In this document: positions 40,490 to 50,290 of the stretch, piece after piece
Layout: each line of letters opens with the position of its first letter
Numbering within the stretch: the stretch's first letter is position 1
DNA from: Candidatus Hydrothermarchaeum profundi
GTDB lineage: Archaea > Hydrothermarchaeota > Hydrothermarchaeia > Hydrothermarchaeales > Hydrothermarchaeaceae
NCBI GenBank assembly: GCA_002011125.2
Contig: MTMF02000009.1
Span: forward strand, 62,001-126,000
Reading direction: 5' to 3'
Length of the DNA stretch: 64,000 nt
Translations under genes and position numbers: made by a program
The notes under the pieces: generated by a model
What the model was told of the DNA's origin: nothing
What the model saw: the letters and a program-made list of their open reading frames with translations, nothing else
Databases searched by the model: none

Positions 40490-41624
40490 GCCTTTCTCCT
40501 AAAATCACTTCAGTAGTATATATTTCGCCCTCTCTCCAATATTTTATCTCTATTCTCTCCCCCACTTGCTTTTTAAATAATACTTCTATAAGATCGTCCA
40601 TACTACTTATCTTCTCGCCTGCTATCTCAACTATTACATCGCCCAAAATGAAATCTTCTTCAAACGGAGATGACTCAGTGCCCTTTAGACCCGCCTTATA
40701 TGCAGGGCCCCCAGGTTCAACTTCTATTACTAAAGCACCAGAAGTTATTGGGATACCTAACGTTTCTGAAAGTTCTTCAGTTAAGTCCCTTCCAGTTATG
40801 CCCAGCCATGGGCGTATTACTTTACCCCTCTCTATAAGCTCTTCTGCAACTTGCTTAGCTGTGTTTATTGGTATAGCGAAGCCGATTCCTTGGAATCCCC
40901 CTGAGACTGTGAAAATTGCACTCGTTATACCAATCACTTCACCCTTAGAATTTAAAAGAGGCCCCCCACTGTTACCGGGGTTGATTGCGGCATCCGTTTG
41001 AATGACTCCATAAATCTTATAACCATCATTTGAGAGTGTTCTATTTACTGCACTTATTACTCCCACTGTTATAGTATTTTCTAGCACATAAGGATTACCT
41101 ACTGCAATAGATATCTGACCAGGGACTATATTATCCGAATCTCCTAATATCACCGGCTTTAGATCATATGATGGATCTATCTTAAGAACCGCTGTGTCTG
41201 TTACCAGATCTGCTCCTATAACCTCTGCTTTCCATTCATCTCCGTTTGAAAGAATTACTCTAACTTCATCCGCATCTTCCACCACATGCTGGTTAGTTAG
41301 TATTAAACCAGAGGAGTCAATTATCATGCCTGAACCAGTCCGCTCACTTTTTTCTTTTATACCGAATATGTTTTCAAATTCCCCAACAGACACTATGTGG
41401 ACAACTGAATCTTTAACTTGTTCGAATATAGCTGATACAATAGCTTCCTGGGATAGCGATTCATTTACTAGTATAACTTTTTGCTCTAGGATAGGAGGAG
41501 TTTTTTCATATAACCGGTCACCCCACGTAAAAAAAATCCCGGCAGTGAGTAAGCTGCTCGCTACTCCAATTAGTATACCAAAGACAACTAGTTTCCAAAA
41601 ACCCTCACTTTTACTCATTTTCAA
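40482..41624 (-). CDS. HtrA/DegP-type serine protease with PDZ domain
   Basis: A 380-residue membrane-tethered protease. An N-terminal membrane helix (about 10-32) anchors it outside the membrane. The trypsin-like domain has the triad His in LTNQHVV (near 113), Asp in VTDTAVL (near 146) and Ser in NPGNSGGPL (near 220). A PDZ domain occupies about 285-375. The family degrades misfolded exported proteins. The ATG at 41624 is followed by a second at 41618. It is divergent from the first purP gene. Confidence 0.9.
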   Translation of the reverse strand: MKMSKSEGFWKLVVFGILIGVASSLLTAGIFFTWGDRLYEKTPPILEQKVILVNESLSQEAIVSAIFEQVKDSVVHIVSVGEFENIFGIKEKSERTGSGMIIDSSGLILTNQHVVEDADEVRVILSNGDEWKAEVIGADLVTDTAVLKIDPSYDLKPVILGDSDNIVPGQISIAVGNPYVLENTITVGVISAVNRTLSNDGYKIYGVIQTDAAINPGNSGGPLLNSKGEVIGITSAIFTVSGGFQGIGFAIPINTAKQVAEELIERGKVIRPWLGITGRDLTEELSETLGIPITSGALVIEVEPGGPAYKAGLKGTESSPFEEDFILGDVIVEIAGEKISSMDDLIEVLFKKQVGERIEIKYWREGEIYTTEVILGERPK

Positions 41625-41701
41625 TGAACCTACTAGTACAAAATATTATATCTTCATAAATCTTTTAGTGAAAGATATCCAAATAAAAAAGGGGGTTTAC
41701 C

Positions 41702-42829
41702 ATGATACGCAGAGAAGAAATTCAAAAAATAGCGGGAGAATATGAGGATATAACAATTGGTATTTTTGGCTCTCACTCTGCTAAAGAGGTGGGAATGGCT
41801 GCAAAAGTGGCGGGCTTAAAAACTGTTATAATAGTTCAAGAAGGAAGAGATTGGTTCTATACCAAATACCATAAGCATCTATATGATGAAGTGATAAAAG
41901 TACCAAAATTTCGGGACATGTTAAATGAGGAAGTCCAGGAGAAACTTAGAGAGCTAAACACTATATTCATCCCAAATCGATCCTTCTCGGTTTATGTAGG
42001 ATATGACGGAATAGAAAACGATTTTATGGTCCCACTTTATGGGAATCGGTTTATTCTCCGGGCAGAGGATAGGGCAGATGAAAGAGGGCAGTATTATCTT
42101 ATGAAAAAAGCAGGTATTAGGGTTCCTAAAGAGTTTAAGAGTCCGGAAGAAATTGATAGACTTTGTATAGTTAAAGTCCAGCAGGCCCAAAATGTTCTAG
42201 AAAGAGCTTTTTTCTATGCTTCCTCGCCTGAGGATTACTATAAACAAGAAAAAGAGCTTCTCGAGAAAGGTGTTATAAGCGAGGAAACCCTGAAAAACAG
42301 ACGCATAGAGGAATATGTACTGGGAGCGAGGTTCAACGCTAATTTCCACGGATATGCGTTGGAAGATATTTTTGGGGACTTTGATCTTGTAGGATTCAGT
42401 GATCGCCGTCAAGTAAACCTTCAGGGATTTCTCAATTTACCTGCGAAAGATCAGCTTAAAATAAATGTGCCTGTGAAAAACGAGGAAATCGGGCACTTCG
42501 GAGTTACTATGCGGGAATCTAAACAGCCGCTAGTCTATGATGCGGCCTATCGTTTCAGACGGATAGTGGAGGAAGAGTATCCGCCAAAAATGATTGGACC
42601 CTTCGCACTACAAGGAGCGATAGGTTATAATCCTGATGGAAAACTTGAGTTCGTAGTTTTCGATGTAAGCCCTCGTGTACCTGGAGATCCTGTGATGGGG
42701 CCTACTTCACCTGAGATGAGGAACTTAACCCTTAAACATGGCAGAAAAATAGAGGACCCTATGGATCTAGTTATGATGGAGATTACTACCGCCAAAAAAG
42801 AAGAAAGGCTAGAAGAGGTCGTAACCTAA
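41702..42829 (+). CDS. purP: PurP, formate-dependent FAICAR synthetase, copy 1
   Basis: A 375-residue ATP-grasp enzyme (archaeal PurP) that formylates AICAR using formate and ATP. It has the N-terminal GIFGSHSAKE loop, FMVPLYGNRFIL in the preATP-grasp part and ALQGAIGYN with FDVSPRVPGD at the ATP/Mg end. The second copy follows 61 nt downstream. An AAAGGGGG site precedes the ATG; TATA-like TTATATCTT is near 41645-41652. Confidence 0.9.
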   Translation: MIRREEIQKIAGEYEDITIGIFGSHSAKEVGMAAKVAGLKTVIIVQEGRDWFYTKYHKHLYDEVIKVPKFRDMLNEEVQEKLRELNTIFIPNRSFSVYVGYDGIENDFMVPLYGNRFILRAEDRADERGQYYLMKKAGIRVPKEFKSPEEIDRLCIVKVQQAQNVLERAFFYASSPEDYYKQEKELLEKGVISEETLKNRRIEEYVLGARFNANFHGYALEDIFGDFDLVGFSDRRQVNLQGFLNLPAKDQLKINVPVKNEEIGHFGVTMRESKQPLVYDAAYRFRRIVEEEYPPKMIGPFALQGAIGYNPDGKLEFVVFDVSPRVPGDPVMGPTSPEMRNLTLKHGRKIEDPMDLVMMEITTAKKEERLEEVVT

Positions 42830-42890
42830 ATTTGAAACCTTAAATTATATATAAGACACCACAAAATATGAACTTCGCCGAGGATGACGC

Positions 42891-43976
42891 ATGATAGAAC
42901 CTTCAGAGATGCATGAAATATTTGAAGAATATGACAAGGATAATTTAACTATCGCTACCATAGGTAGCCATTCTGCGCTCCAGATACTTAAAGGCGGTAG
43001 AGAACTAGGGTTTAACACATTGGCCATATGCAAAAAGGGGAGAGAAGTAATATATGAAAGATTTGGAGTAGCCGATCACATTATCGTGGTTAAAGACTAT
43101 CTAGAACTTCTAAGAGACGAGATAATCAACGAACTCCGAAAGAGAAATTCAATAATAGTGCCTCATGGCTCTTTGATAGCGTATGTGGGGGTAGATGCTA
43201 TTGAAAACCGTCTTCCTGTCCCCCTATTTGGAAATAGAAAAATCTTAAGGTGGGAGTCTGACAGAAATCTAGAGCGGCAGTGGCTGAGTAAAGCAAATAT
43301 AAAGATGCCAAAAGAAACAAAGGACCCTAGAGAGATATCTTGCCTTTCTATAGTTAAGTTTCCTGGAGCAAAAGGTGGACGAGGCTATTTCCTAGTACAA
43401 AACTACGGAGAGTTTCTTAGGAAGTCTAGAGAGATGCTGAAAAAGAAGAGGATAACCAAAGAGGATTTGGATAACGTAACCATTCAAGAGTATGTAATGG
43501 GAGCAAATATGTATCTTTCATACTTTTATTCCCCTCTCAATGATACGGTAGAGCTTTTCGGTATTGATAGAAGATGGGAAGCAAATATCGATGGTTTAAC
43601 ACGGATCCCAGCGATAGATCAGAGTAACGTTTACATCGAACCTAGCTATGTAGTGGTGGGAAACGCTCCTGTAGTAGCCAGAGAGTCATTGCTCGCTAAG
43701 ATTTTTAGGATGGGAGACGATATAGTGGCCGTATCAAAAGAAATTGCTCCTCCTGGAATGCTTGGGCCTTTCTGCCTAGAAACAATGGTGACTCATCATC
43801 TCGAGTTTTTTGCTTTTGAAATCTCAGCTAGGATTGTTGCAGGTACTAACCCTTTCATGAATGGCTCCCCCTACAGCTATGTGCAGTACGGTTGTAATAT
43901 GAGCATGGGAAAGAGAATCGCCCTAGAGTTGAGGAATGCCCTTAAAGAAAAAAAAGAACATCTTCTTATAACTTAA
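42891..43976 (+). CDS. PurP paralogue, copy 2
   Basis: A 361-residue ATP-grasp homologue of copy 1 with the same landmarks: IGSHSALQIL, RLPVPLFGNRKIL, ATP-binding FPGAKGGRGYF, and CLETMVTHHLEFFAFEISARIV near the end. Its own TATA box lies at about 42845-42855. PurP1/PurP2-type divergence is known in archaea and not every copy has FAICAR synthetase activity. This one has a shorter N terminus and may have diverged. Only one 14-16 nt leader carries a GAGGATGA site. Confidence 0.85.
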   Translation: MIEPSEMHEIFEEYDKDNLTIATIGSHSALQILKGGRELGFNTLAICKKGREVIYERFGVADHIIVVKDYLELLRDEIINELRKRNSIIVPHGSLIAYVGVDAIENRLPVPLFGNRKILRWESDRNLERQWLSKANIKMPKETKDPREISCLSIVKFPGAKGGRGYFLVQNYGEFLRKSREMLKKKRITKEDLDNVTIQEYVMGANMYLSYFYSPLNDTVELFGIDRRWEANIDGLTRIPAIDQSNVYIEPSYVVVGNAPVVARESLLAKIFRMGDDIVAVSKEIAPPGMLGPFCLETMVTHHLEFFAFEISARIVAGTNPFMNGSPYSYVQYGCNMSMGKRIALELRNALKEKKEHLLIT

Positions 43977-44261
43977 TCATTCTAAAGCCTTTATAAATTC
44001 CTCAATTGGAGTAGCCGGCAGAGTTTCTATTTTCATGGTACCGGTAGCTCCTATAAGCGCACTAGTCCTCATCGCCGTCTTATCATCCGGAGCCTCAATC
44101 ACACTTACCATATCATATTCCCCCAACGTTGCATATGTTTCCAGTATCCTTACTCCCTCCCTCTCTAAAACAGCGTTTGCCTCTTCATACATTCTTTTCA
44201 AGTTCCTAATGTTCTTAATCCCTTGTTCGGTAAAACTTATTAGTCTTACATAAAGAGGCAT
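43977..44261 (-). CDS. GYD domain protein
   Basis: A 94-residue ferredoxin-fold-like protein carrying the GEYDMVSVIEAPD motif of the GYD family, plus YVRLISFTEQG at the N terminus. Function unknown; the family may be a ligand-binding or cofactor domain. It follows the thiamine-binding-family gene by four nt in the same direction and ends directly after the convergent second purP gene. Confidence 0.8.
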   Translation of the reverse strand: MPLYVRLISFTEQGIKNIRNLKRMYEEANAVLEREGVRILETYATLGEYDMVSVIEAPDDKTAMRTSALIGATGTMKIETLPATPIEEFIKALE

Positions 44262-44265
44262 AGAT

Positions 44266-44583
44266 TCACCTCCCTATCTTTACTCTCTTAACCTTATCTT
44301 CCTTCCTCCTTGGCTTGTCTCGTCTATCATCTATTTTTAAGGTAGAGACTACTCTCCTAATGCCTTTATTTACAAGAGCCTGGTGAGCCCTCTCCACTGC
44401 CCTTAGAATATCCGATAAGTTCTCGGATTCTATTATCGTTCCCATGGGAGTGACTTCAATGTCCAGCCCTTCTTTCTCTAAAACCTTTATTGCTTCAGCG
44501 ACATAGTTACCTATACTAGTATCCCCCGTACCCACCGGGATAATTGAGAATTCAGCGATTACTGTGACTTTCTTCACAGACAA
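44266..44583 (-). CDS. MTH1187-family thiamine-binding-like protein
   Basis: A 105-residue protein of the MTH1187/YqgV family, with EFSIIPVGTGDTSIGNYVAEAI and TPMGTIIES segments. Family members are small ferredoxin-fold tetramers reported to bind thiamine or related ligands. A short basic tail follows. It is the first of a two-gene minus-strand unit with the GYD protein, divergent from the UPF0282 gene. Confidence 0.85.
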   Translation of the reverse strand: MSVKKVTVIAEFSIIPVGTGDTSIGNYVAEAIKVLEKEGLDIEVTPMGTIIESENLSDILRAVERAHQALVNKGIRRVVSTLKIDDRRDKPRRKEDKVKRVKIGR

Positions 44584-44706
44584 GCCTCCTACTGTATATC
44601 TGCTCTTATCTCTTAATTAATTTTCCAATATACAATAAGGAAGTTGAGCATATCTTCTGCCTTTTAATACTGAAAATTAATTTATCTTTGAAATTAATAT
44701 AAATCT

Positions 44707-45564
44707 ATGGAGATATATCCAATCGCGGCTGATTCCCTTGGAACCAGATCTATGGCCACCTTAATTAAAACCAAGCAGTGTAGTATATTCATAGACCCAG
44801 GAGTAGCTCTTGGACCCAGAAGATATGGACTACCGCCACATCCTCTCGAACTAAAAAGAATGGAAGAGCACTGGGAAATTATACGGAAATTCGCCATGAA
44901 AGTTGATATCATTATTATAACCCATTACCACTACGATCACTACGAACCAGAAGCTCCAGAGTTATACAGAAACAAACGCCTATTTATAAAGCATCCTACA
45001 AAAAAAATCAACTACAGCCAAAAGGAAAGAGCACGATATTTTTTAGAGAAGATCGCAGGTTTGCCGGAGAGTATGGAATATTCAGATGGCAGAGAGTACA
45101 TCTTCAAGGATGTTAGATTGAAATTTAGTGATCCCGTTTTTCATGGTACAAATAAAAGGCTCGGATATGTAACGGAAGTTTCTGTAAATGATGGAGACCT
45201 ATGTTTCCTATTCACTTCAGATGTAGAGGGCCCGAGTATTGAAGACCAGATAAAGTTTATAGAAAACGAAAAGCCTGATATAGTTTATCTAGACGGTCCC
45301 ATGTCATATATGTTAGGATACCGCTATTCTAGGATAAGCCTTGAAGCAACAATCAAAAATATAATAAAATTGTTGAAAGATACAAATATGGGAGAACTAA
45401 TAGTAGACCATCATCTCCTAAGAGATTTACAGTGGAAAGAGAAAATACAGGACGTCCTAGAAGTAGCTAAAAAACTGGATAAGAAGATTGTAACAGCTGC
45501 AGGATACTTAGGGTTGGAGGATGATCCATTAGAAGCTAAAAGAAAAGAGCTATATGGTGGATAA
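44707..45564 (+). CDS. UPF0282 metallo-beta-lactamase-fold protein
   Basis: A 285-residue archaeal UPF0282 protein. The [16 protein letters not shown] segment leads to [12 protein letters not shown] (metal-binding motif, near residue 79), then FTSDVEGP and VDHHLLRD. A hydrolase activity is expected but substrates are unknown. A TATA-like AATTAATATAAAT (about 44692-44704) is very close to the ATG, so the true promoter could lie further upstream. The next gene (AN1 zinc finger) starts two nt after its stop. Confidence 0.85.
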   Translation: MEIYPIAADSLGTRSMATLIKTKQCSIFIDPGVALGPRRYGLPPHPLELKRMEEHWEIIRKFAMKVDIIIITHYHYDHYEPEAPELYRNKRLFIKHPTKKINYSQKERARYFLEKIAGLPESMEYSDGREYIFKDVRLKFSDPVFHGTNKRLGYVTEVSVNDGDLCFLFTSDVEGPSIEDQIKFIENEKPDIVYLDGPMSYMLGYRYSRISLEATIKNIIKLLKDTNMGELIVDHHLLRDLQWKEKIQDVLEVAKKLDKKIVTAAGYLGLEDDPLEAKRKELYGG

Positions 45565-45566
45565 AA

Positions 45567-45893
45567 ATGGGAACATGCTCATATTGTGGCGTTAAAGAAA
45601 CCATGCCTTTCAAATGCAAGTTCTGTGGAGAACAGTTCTGTGGAGAACACCGTCTACCAGAAAACCATGAATGCTATGGATTGCAAAGGTTTAAAGAAGA
45701 AAGAAGCAAAATGCCAGAGAAATGGATCTATGAGCCCTTCCACTCAAAAGAAAAAGCGGAAGTAGGAAGAAAAGTAGAGAAACCCCTAAATAAGAAGATT
45801 TATGAGAATATCCGAGGTATCGACTCTAGGAAGATATTATACGCTATACTAGCGATTATAATAGTGCTAACTGTTTCTCAGGTTTTAATCTGA
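45567..45893 (+). CDS. AN1-type zinc finger protein with C-terminal membrane helix
   Basis: A 108-residue protein. The AN1 finger (residues 4-37) has CSYC, CKFC, CGEHR and the HEC ligands of the usual C-C-C-C-C-H-H-C set. A hydrophilic linker leads to a C-terminal membrane segment (about 88-107). Eukaryotic AN1 proteins sit in ubiquitin or stress systems; the archaeal role is unknown. It is co-directional with and two nt from the UPF0282 gene, and its 3' end overlaps convergent mptA by 16 nt. Confidence 0.8.
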   Translation: MGTCSYCGVKETMPFKCKFCGEQFCGEHRLPENHECYGLQRFKEERSKMPEKWIYEPFHSKEKAEVGRKVEKPLNKKIYENIRGIDSRKILYAILAIIIVLTVSQVLI

Positions 45894-46717
45894 GCCTTGA
45901 GTTTGCCGAATGTAGTAACTCTCTCACAGTAGGAGTTGCTAGTGAAGAGGGTTCCCTCAGCTATGCATTTAGCAGAAACCCTCATTTCATCAGGCAGATC
46001 AAATTTCTCAACCGCTCTCGCTAAGATCTCCGAAACGACTGCGCTCGTAGACTTTGGAGAAGCGAGAGCCTTCCTCATAGCTGCCTTTTCTTCTTCTTCT
46101 GTTAAATAGCCATAAGATTTAGAACTCATCGATTCTTCTAAAATATTTATTATATCCTGTATCTTGACTATCCATGCCTTTGGAGTCTGAACAACTAAAG
46201 AAGCCCGAGCCTTCTGCGGACTGCCTATCATAGTCTTATCCCAATGAGGATGAAGTAAAATACCCCGTATCTCTGCTCCAACCTCCTTTTCAACACTAAT
46301 ATCCTTATTTCTATAAGCGTTTGCTCTAGCTATTATTTTAACAAACTCTTGTTCTTTCCGGTTAGACGGTGTCTTACCTATCACCATAAGCTCACTTTCC
46401 ATTTCTACCTCGCACTTACTAGCATAATCATGCCTCTTTAGAATTTCAAGCACTATATCTTCACAAAGCCCCTCTAGCTCATATACAGGTTTTTTAGTAA
46501 TCTCCTCAAGCAACTCGTTTATAGCCTCTAAATTTCTCGACATGTGCGTGCCTTTCTGTGAGGGAGGGAGATCCACGAAGCATTTAAGATCAGCAAGTAA
46601 AATAATCGGCCTCCTACCTCTAGTAGGTATTTCCAGCAACTTTCTTACCTTTGTTACCCCCACCCTACTCAAGGATATTCTGTACTCCGGCAGCCTCATT
46701 TGGACATCTGGCAACAT
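45878..46717 (-). CDS. mptA: GTP cyclohydrolase MptA (type IV), methanopterin/folate pathway
   Basis: A 279-residue GTP cyclohydrolase of the FolE2/MptA family. It opens GTP to start tetrahydromethanopterin biosynthesis. The N terminus MLPDVQ is followed by [13 protein letters not shown] and the diagnostic [11 protein letters not shown]; the C-terminal part has [14 protein letters not shown]. The ATG at 46717 is chosen over an upstream TTG because the family starts near this DVQ motif. TATA-like ATTTATACC (about 46765-46775) is about 50 bp upstream. Confidence 0.85.
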   Translation of the reverse strand: MLPDVQMRLPEYRISLSRVGVTKVRKLLEIPTRGRRPIILLADLKCFVDLPPSQKGTHMSRNLEAINELLEEITKKPVYELEGLCEDIVLEILKRHDYASKCEVEMESELMVIGKTPSNRKEQEFVKIIARANAYRNKDISVEKEVGAEIRGILLHPHWDKTMIGSPQKARASLVVQTPKAWIVKIQDIINILEESMSSKSYGYLTEEEEKAAMRKALASPKSTSAVVSEILARAVEKFDLPDEMRVSAKCIAEGTLFTSNSYCERVTTFGKLKAQIKT

Positions 46718-46843
46718 CTTTGAGTAAAGAAAGGTTACCGAAAGCAAAGAAAATCACATATGTAGGTATAAATAGTATTAATAAAGGTAAAACCAAATGA
46801 TTTATATAGAATAATGAGTAAGCCTTTAAAAGAGGGGGTAAGA

Positions 46844-47323
46844 ATGCCACCACCATTGACGGACGAAGAATTAGAGGAGTTGAGAATAAAGGCAGAAAAG
46901 TGGAGGCAGTATCTTTCTGAAAAGATTACTAGTGGACCCTCTAAAGAATTTCTAGCAGACTATGGCAGAGGGTATAGGTATTCAGATGTCTTGGATTCTC
47001 AATTAGCTGAAACTCATTTTATGGAGTATGGTAGGCTGCGTAGGATACTTAGAGATAGGGGAATAAGCGGAGAAGATGCTACCGAGTTGGATATGATAGC
47101 TAAAATACTCCATTTAGCTAGGAGCGAGATATCAATCGTGAATCTCTTCGTATCTGCTAAAATACATTTGAGACAGCTAAACAGGCTATTAAGTTTTCTG
47201 ACGGATTCTGGACTCTTGATAAAGAAGGATGATAGATATTCTATAACCAAGCGTGGAGCTGATTTCTTATTCCATTGGCAGAGAGCCTTAGTTCTTCTAA
47301 ATGGCGGAAAGGCTTTGCGATAA
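46844..47323 (+). CDS. Winged-helix transcriptional regulator-like protein
   Basis: A 159-residue protein. The ATG at 46844 has GAGGGGGT upstream and follows a TTTATATAG box at 46801-46809 by about 40 bp, whereas an upstream ATG at 46814 lies before the expected start site. The C-terminal half (about 80-150) is winged-helix-like: VSAKIHLRQLNRLLSFLTD then KKDDRYSITKRGADFL as the wing. The N-terminal half is a charged helix. Possible regulator of the neighbouring FAD oxidase operon or of mptA, both adjacent. Regulation is inference. Confidence 0.65.
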   Translation: MPPPLTDEELEELRIKAEKWRQYLSEKITSGPSKEFLADYGRGYRYSDVLDSQLAETHFMEYGRLRRILRDRGISGEDATELDMIAKILHLARSEISIVNLFVSAKIHLRQLNRLLSFLTDSGLLIKKDDRYSITKRGADFLFHWQRALVLLNGGKALR

Positions 47324-47340
47324 GGTAACTTATCCGCACC

Positions 47341-47350
47341 TTTTTTTATA
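47341..47350 (+). terminator. T-rich terminator after the winged-helix gene
   Basis: The run TTTTTTTATA starts 17 nt after the stop at 47323, the form of an intrinsic archaeal terminator (a T tract without a strong hairpin). Confidence 0.45.
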
Positions 47351-47369
47351 TCTGCTATTTGTAGTCCAA

Positions 47370-47387
47370 AACATGTTTAACATGTTT
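47370..47387 (+). promoter_or_regulatory. Tandem AACATGTT palindrome before the FAD/Fe-S oxidase operon
   Basis: AACATGTT occurs twice, at 47370-47377 and 47379-47386, one base apart and each self-complementary, just upstream of TATA-like GTTATATACC (47397-47406). It is a candidate operator for the operon at 47453. Confidence 0.5.
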
Positions 47388-47452
47388 ACAGTAATTGTTA
47401 TATACCGATTTCAGAAAATTAATAGTTAATTCTTTAAAACTTGGACAATGGG

Positions 47453-48916
47453 ATGAAAATGGGATATGGAAAGCTATCACAGACTGACATTAAAAAGCTA
47501 ATTGATGTGGCGGGGGAGGAGAATGTTTTTACAAATAAGGAGGACTTGGTTCCATACGGTAGAGACAACTGCCCGTACAAATGGTCTGAGAAATTTAGAT
47601 TCATTCCAGACGTTGTTATAACTCCTATCTCCACTAGTCATGTCTCAGAGATCCTTAAGATAGCAAATGAGTTAAAAATCCCTGTTACTCAAAAAGGAGG
47701 AGGAACGGGCATGTCTGGTGGATGCGTGCCTAAATATGGCGGCATTCTTCTAGACATGAAAAAAATGGATAAAATACTAGAAGTAAACAAAGATAATCTC
47801 TATGTCGTAGTCCAGCCTGGAATTACCAATTTACGCTTAATTAAAGAACTGGAAAAACATGGGCTAATGGGTCCCCATGAGCCAGGAAGCTCTCCATCTT
47901 CTACTATTGGAGGCGCTCTTTCAACTTCAGGCGTGAATTATAGACAGGGAGTAATGGGCGCGCTTATCGACGAAATACTAGGATTAGAAGTCGTATTAGC
48001 TGATGGCGAAGTGATTAGAGCGGGTCGGAATTCAGCTATTACGAATCTGTCTAAAAATTCAGTGGGCTATGACCTCTGTCATTTATTTGTAGGAGACTTC
48101 GGCAGCCTTGGAGTAAAAACCGCTGCAACTTTGAAGACAATCCCAATCCCTGAGGTTGAGGAAATCCATGTTGTAACATTTCCAGATTTTGAAAGCACAC
48201 TTAAAGCCATATTAAAAATCCAGAGAGCCATGCTACCAGGGATATTTACGTATACTGCTTTCGACAGGGAATACATGGAAAAAGCAAGTCAAATCTATGG
48301 CTCAGAAGTATACGGCGGAGCGGTCTTAATAGGTTTCATGGGGGATAGAGAAGTAGTAGATTACACTAGAAAGAAAGCGGAGAAATTTTGGGAAGAGTAT
48401 GGCGGACAAGATATGGGGCCTGAGGAGGCTGATGCAGAATGGGAAAACCGCTTCGATGTTTACCCGAGGATGATAGCCACCGGTAAGCCTGCAGCAAGAT
48501 GGCACTATGAAGACCCGACGGTTAAAATGACTGATCTCGCTAAAGCTCTTAAAAAGTATCACCAAATCGTAGCCAAATATGGATTCGATGACTGGGGAGG
48601 GGAGGCATGGATTTACGATCAAACCTCAACGCTTTCCGCTATCATGTACGCTGTTGATGAGACCGACGAAGACAACTGGGATAAGTATATGAAGTGCGCT
48701 AATGAAATCGTTGAGGCCGCGATTAAGATGGGGGGCTCAATATCTAACTGCCTAGGATATGATAAGAGAGGAGTTGGGAGGCATGGGCTTTCTCTACTGA
48801 AGAAGGAATATTCTACTCCAGAGCTCCGTACTATTTATGAGATAAAAAAAGCTCTGGACCCTAATGGCATTTTAAATCCTGGAATTCTTAGTCTAGATGA
48901 AATGGAGGGAGTCTAA
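47453..48916 (+). CDS. FAD-linked oxidase, GlcD/D-lactate dehydrogenase type
   Basis: A 487-residue VAO/PCMH flavoprotein that oxidises 2-hydroxy acids (D-lactate, glycolate or related). The FAD-binding PCMH domain (about 40-220) has GGGTGMSGGCVP and GPHEPGSSPSSTIGGALS. The FAD-oxidase C-terminal domain (about 225-480) ends with LDPNGILNPG. The ATG at 47453 is used; 47459 is an alternative. Its stop overlaps the next ATG (TAATG), placing the Fe-S partner in the same operon. The preceding AACATGTT repeat may control it. Confidence 0.85.
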   Translation: MKMGYGKLSQTDIKKLIDVAGEENVFTNKEDLVPYGRDNCPYKWSEKFRFIPDVVITPISTSHVSEILKIANELKIPVTQKGGGTGMSGGCVPKYGGILLDMKKMDKILEVNKDNLYVVVQPGITNLRLIKELEKHGLMGPHEPGSSPSSTIGGALSTSGVNYRQGVMGALIDEILGLEVVLADGEVIRAGRNSAITNLSKNSVGYDLCHLFVGDFGSLGVKTAATLKTIPIPEVEEIHVVTFPDFESTLKAILKIQRAMLPGIFTYTAFDREYMEKASQIYGSEVYGGAVLIGFMGDREVVDYTRKKAEKFWEEYGGQDMGPEEADAEWENRFDVYPRMIATGKPAARWHYEDPTVKMTDLAKALKKYHQIVAKYGFDDWGGEAWIYDQTSTLSAIMYAVDETDEDNWDKYMKCANEIVEAAIKMGGSISNCLGYDKRGVGRHGLSLLKKEYSTPELRTIYEIKKALDPNGILNPGILSLDEMEGV

Positions 48917-50229
48917 TGGCTTTGAATCTTGATTACTTTGATAAAGATCTTCTGATTTGCAATACTTGTAGATGCGGATTTTGTAGAGATGAATGTCCTT
49001 GGTATATGGCGCGGAAGGTTGAAAGTGCTTCACCTAAAGGCGTAATGGAGGTAATACAGGCATATAGAGAAGGAGTGGTGAAACCTTCGCAACAACTTCT
49101 AGACAGGATATCCTGGTGCTTTGGATGCAGATATTGTAAGGAGAGATGTCCTCCAAGCAATCTTCCTGAAAAGTTTAATGCACGGGTAGACCCTGGAGGC
49201 GCAGTAAAAGTGCTCCGATATGAGCTTAGGAAAAAAGGATATACTATGGGGAAATCTGCTGAAACTGTGAATAATAATGTCAAAAAGACGGGTAACCCGT
49301 TCGGTGTTGCTAAAAAAGAAAGGGCAAAGTGGGCTGAAGGACTTGATCTAAAGAAGAAAGGTAAAAGGATTTTCTTTGCTTCGTGTATGAATCCTTTGAT
49401 GGGTTATGGAGAGACTATTCTCAAGATTTCAGATTCTCTAGAAAAGTTTGGGATGACTATGGAACGCCTATCAAAACTTACAGGCATACTCGAGGCAGTA
49501 AAACTCGATAGAGTATCGGCGAAGCTATTAAAAGGCACTTCAAAGAACAACGAAAAATACATTAATTCTTTGAGAAACTCTGCGAAAGTCTTGAAAAAAT
49601 TAGGTATCGAATTTGGATATTTAGGTGAGGATGAACCATGCTGTGGGTCCTCTTTTTATACTTATGGAGACTTCGACTCTTTTGAAAGCAATGCAAGAGA
49701 AGTTTATAAAAATCTAAAAGAAAGAGGAGTTGAAGAGATAATTACCCTTAACCCAATTTGTGGAGGAGTATTCAAAAACTATTATCCAGAGTTTATTCCA
49801 GGCTTCGATATAAAAGTAAAGCATTTCGTGGAAGTAGTAGCAGAAGAAGTTGATAGACAAGGAATAGAACTAAAGCTAGATAACGAAATGGATATCGCAT
49901 GGCATGATCCTTGCTACCTCGCGAGGTATATGGGTGTAACAAAAGAGGTTAGAACGCTCCTTAGAAGCATTAAGGGTCTCAACTTAAGAGAACCCGAAGC
50001 CACAGGTAATCTAACCAGATGCGATGGTGGAGGAGGACCAGAAATCATATGCCCTGATATCGCCAAAGGAGTTGCAGAATATAGAGTAAAAGAACTCATG
50101 GACACCGGAGCATCAGTTATAGCAACCTCATGCCCCGCATGCGTCATGATGCTAGAAATAGGAAAAGCAAAGAACTATCCCGATGTCAGTATTTTTGACA
50201 TTTCAGACATCATAAGCATGGCATTATAA
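48916..50229 (+). CDS. Fe-S/CCG-domain oxidoreductase subunit, GlcF/HdrD-like
   Basis: A 437-residue subunit. An N-terminal pair of 4Fe-4S clusters (CNTCRCGFCRDECP, then CFGCRYCKERCPP) is followed by two CCG domains with CCGSSFYTYGD and, near the C terminus, CDGGGGPEIICP and CPACVMM. These bind a non-cubane or [4Fe-4S] cluster in HdrD/GlcF-type proteins. It probably transfers electrons from the adjacent FAD oxidase to a quinone or other acceptor. The start codon shares bases with the FAD subunit's stop, so the two are a functional pair. Confidence 0.85.
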   Translation: MALNLDYFDKDLLICNTCRCGFCRDECPWYMARKVESASPKGVMEVIQAYREGVVKPSQQLLDRISWCFGCRYCKERCPPSNLPEKFNARVDPGGAVKVLRYELRKKGYTMGKSAETVNNNVKKTGNPFGVAKKERAKWAEGLDLKKKGKRIFFASCMNPLMGYGETILKISDSLEKFGMTMERLSKLTGILEAVKLDRVSAKLLKGTSKNNEKYINSLRNSAKVLKKLGIEFGYLGEDEPCCGSSFYTYGDFDSFESNAREVYKNLKERGVEEIITLNPICGGVFKNYYPEFIPGFDIKVKHFVEVVAEEVDRQGIELKLDNEMDIAWHDPCYLARYMGVTKEVRTLLRSIKGLNLREPEATGNLTRCDGGGGPEIICPDIAKGVAEYRVKELMDTGASVIATSCPACVMMLEIGKAKNYPDVSIFDISDIISMAL

Positions 50230-50290
50230 ACTCTATAAGAAAAAAACTTCTACCGGGATTTCAATTATTTTCCAGAGAAACTCAGAGACG

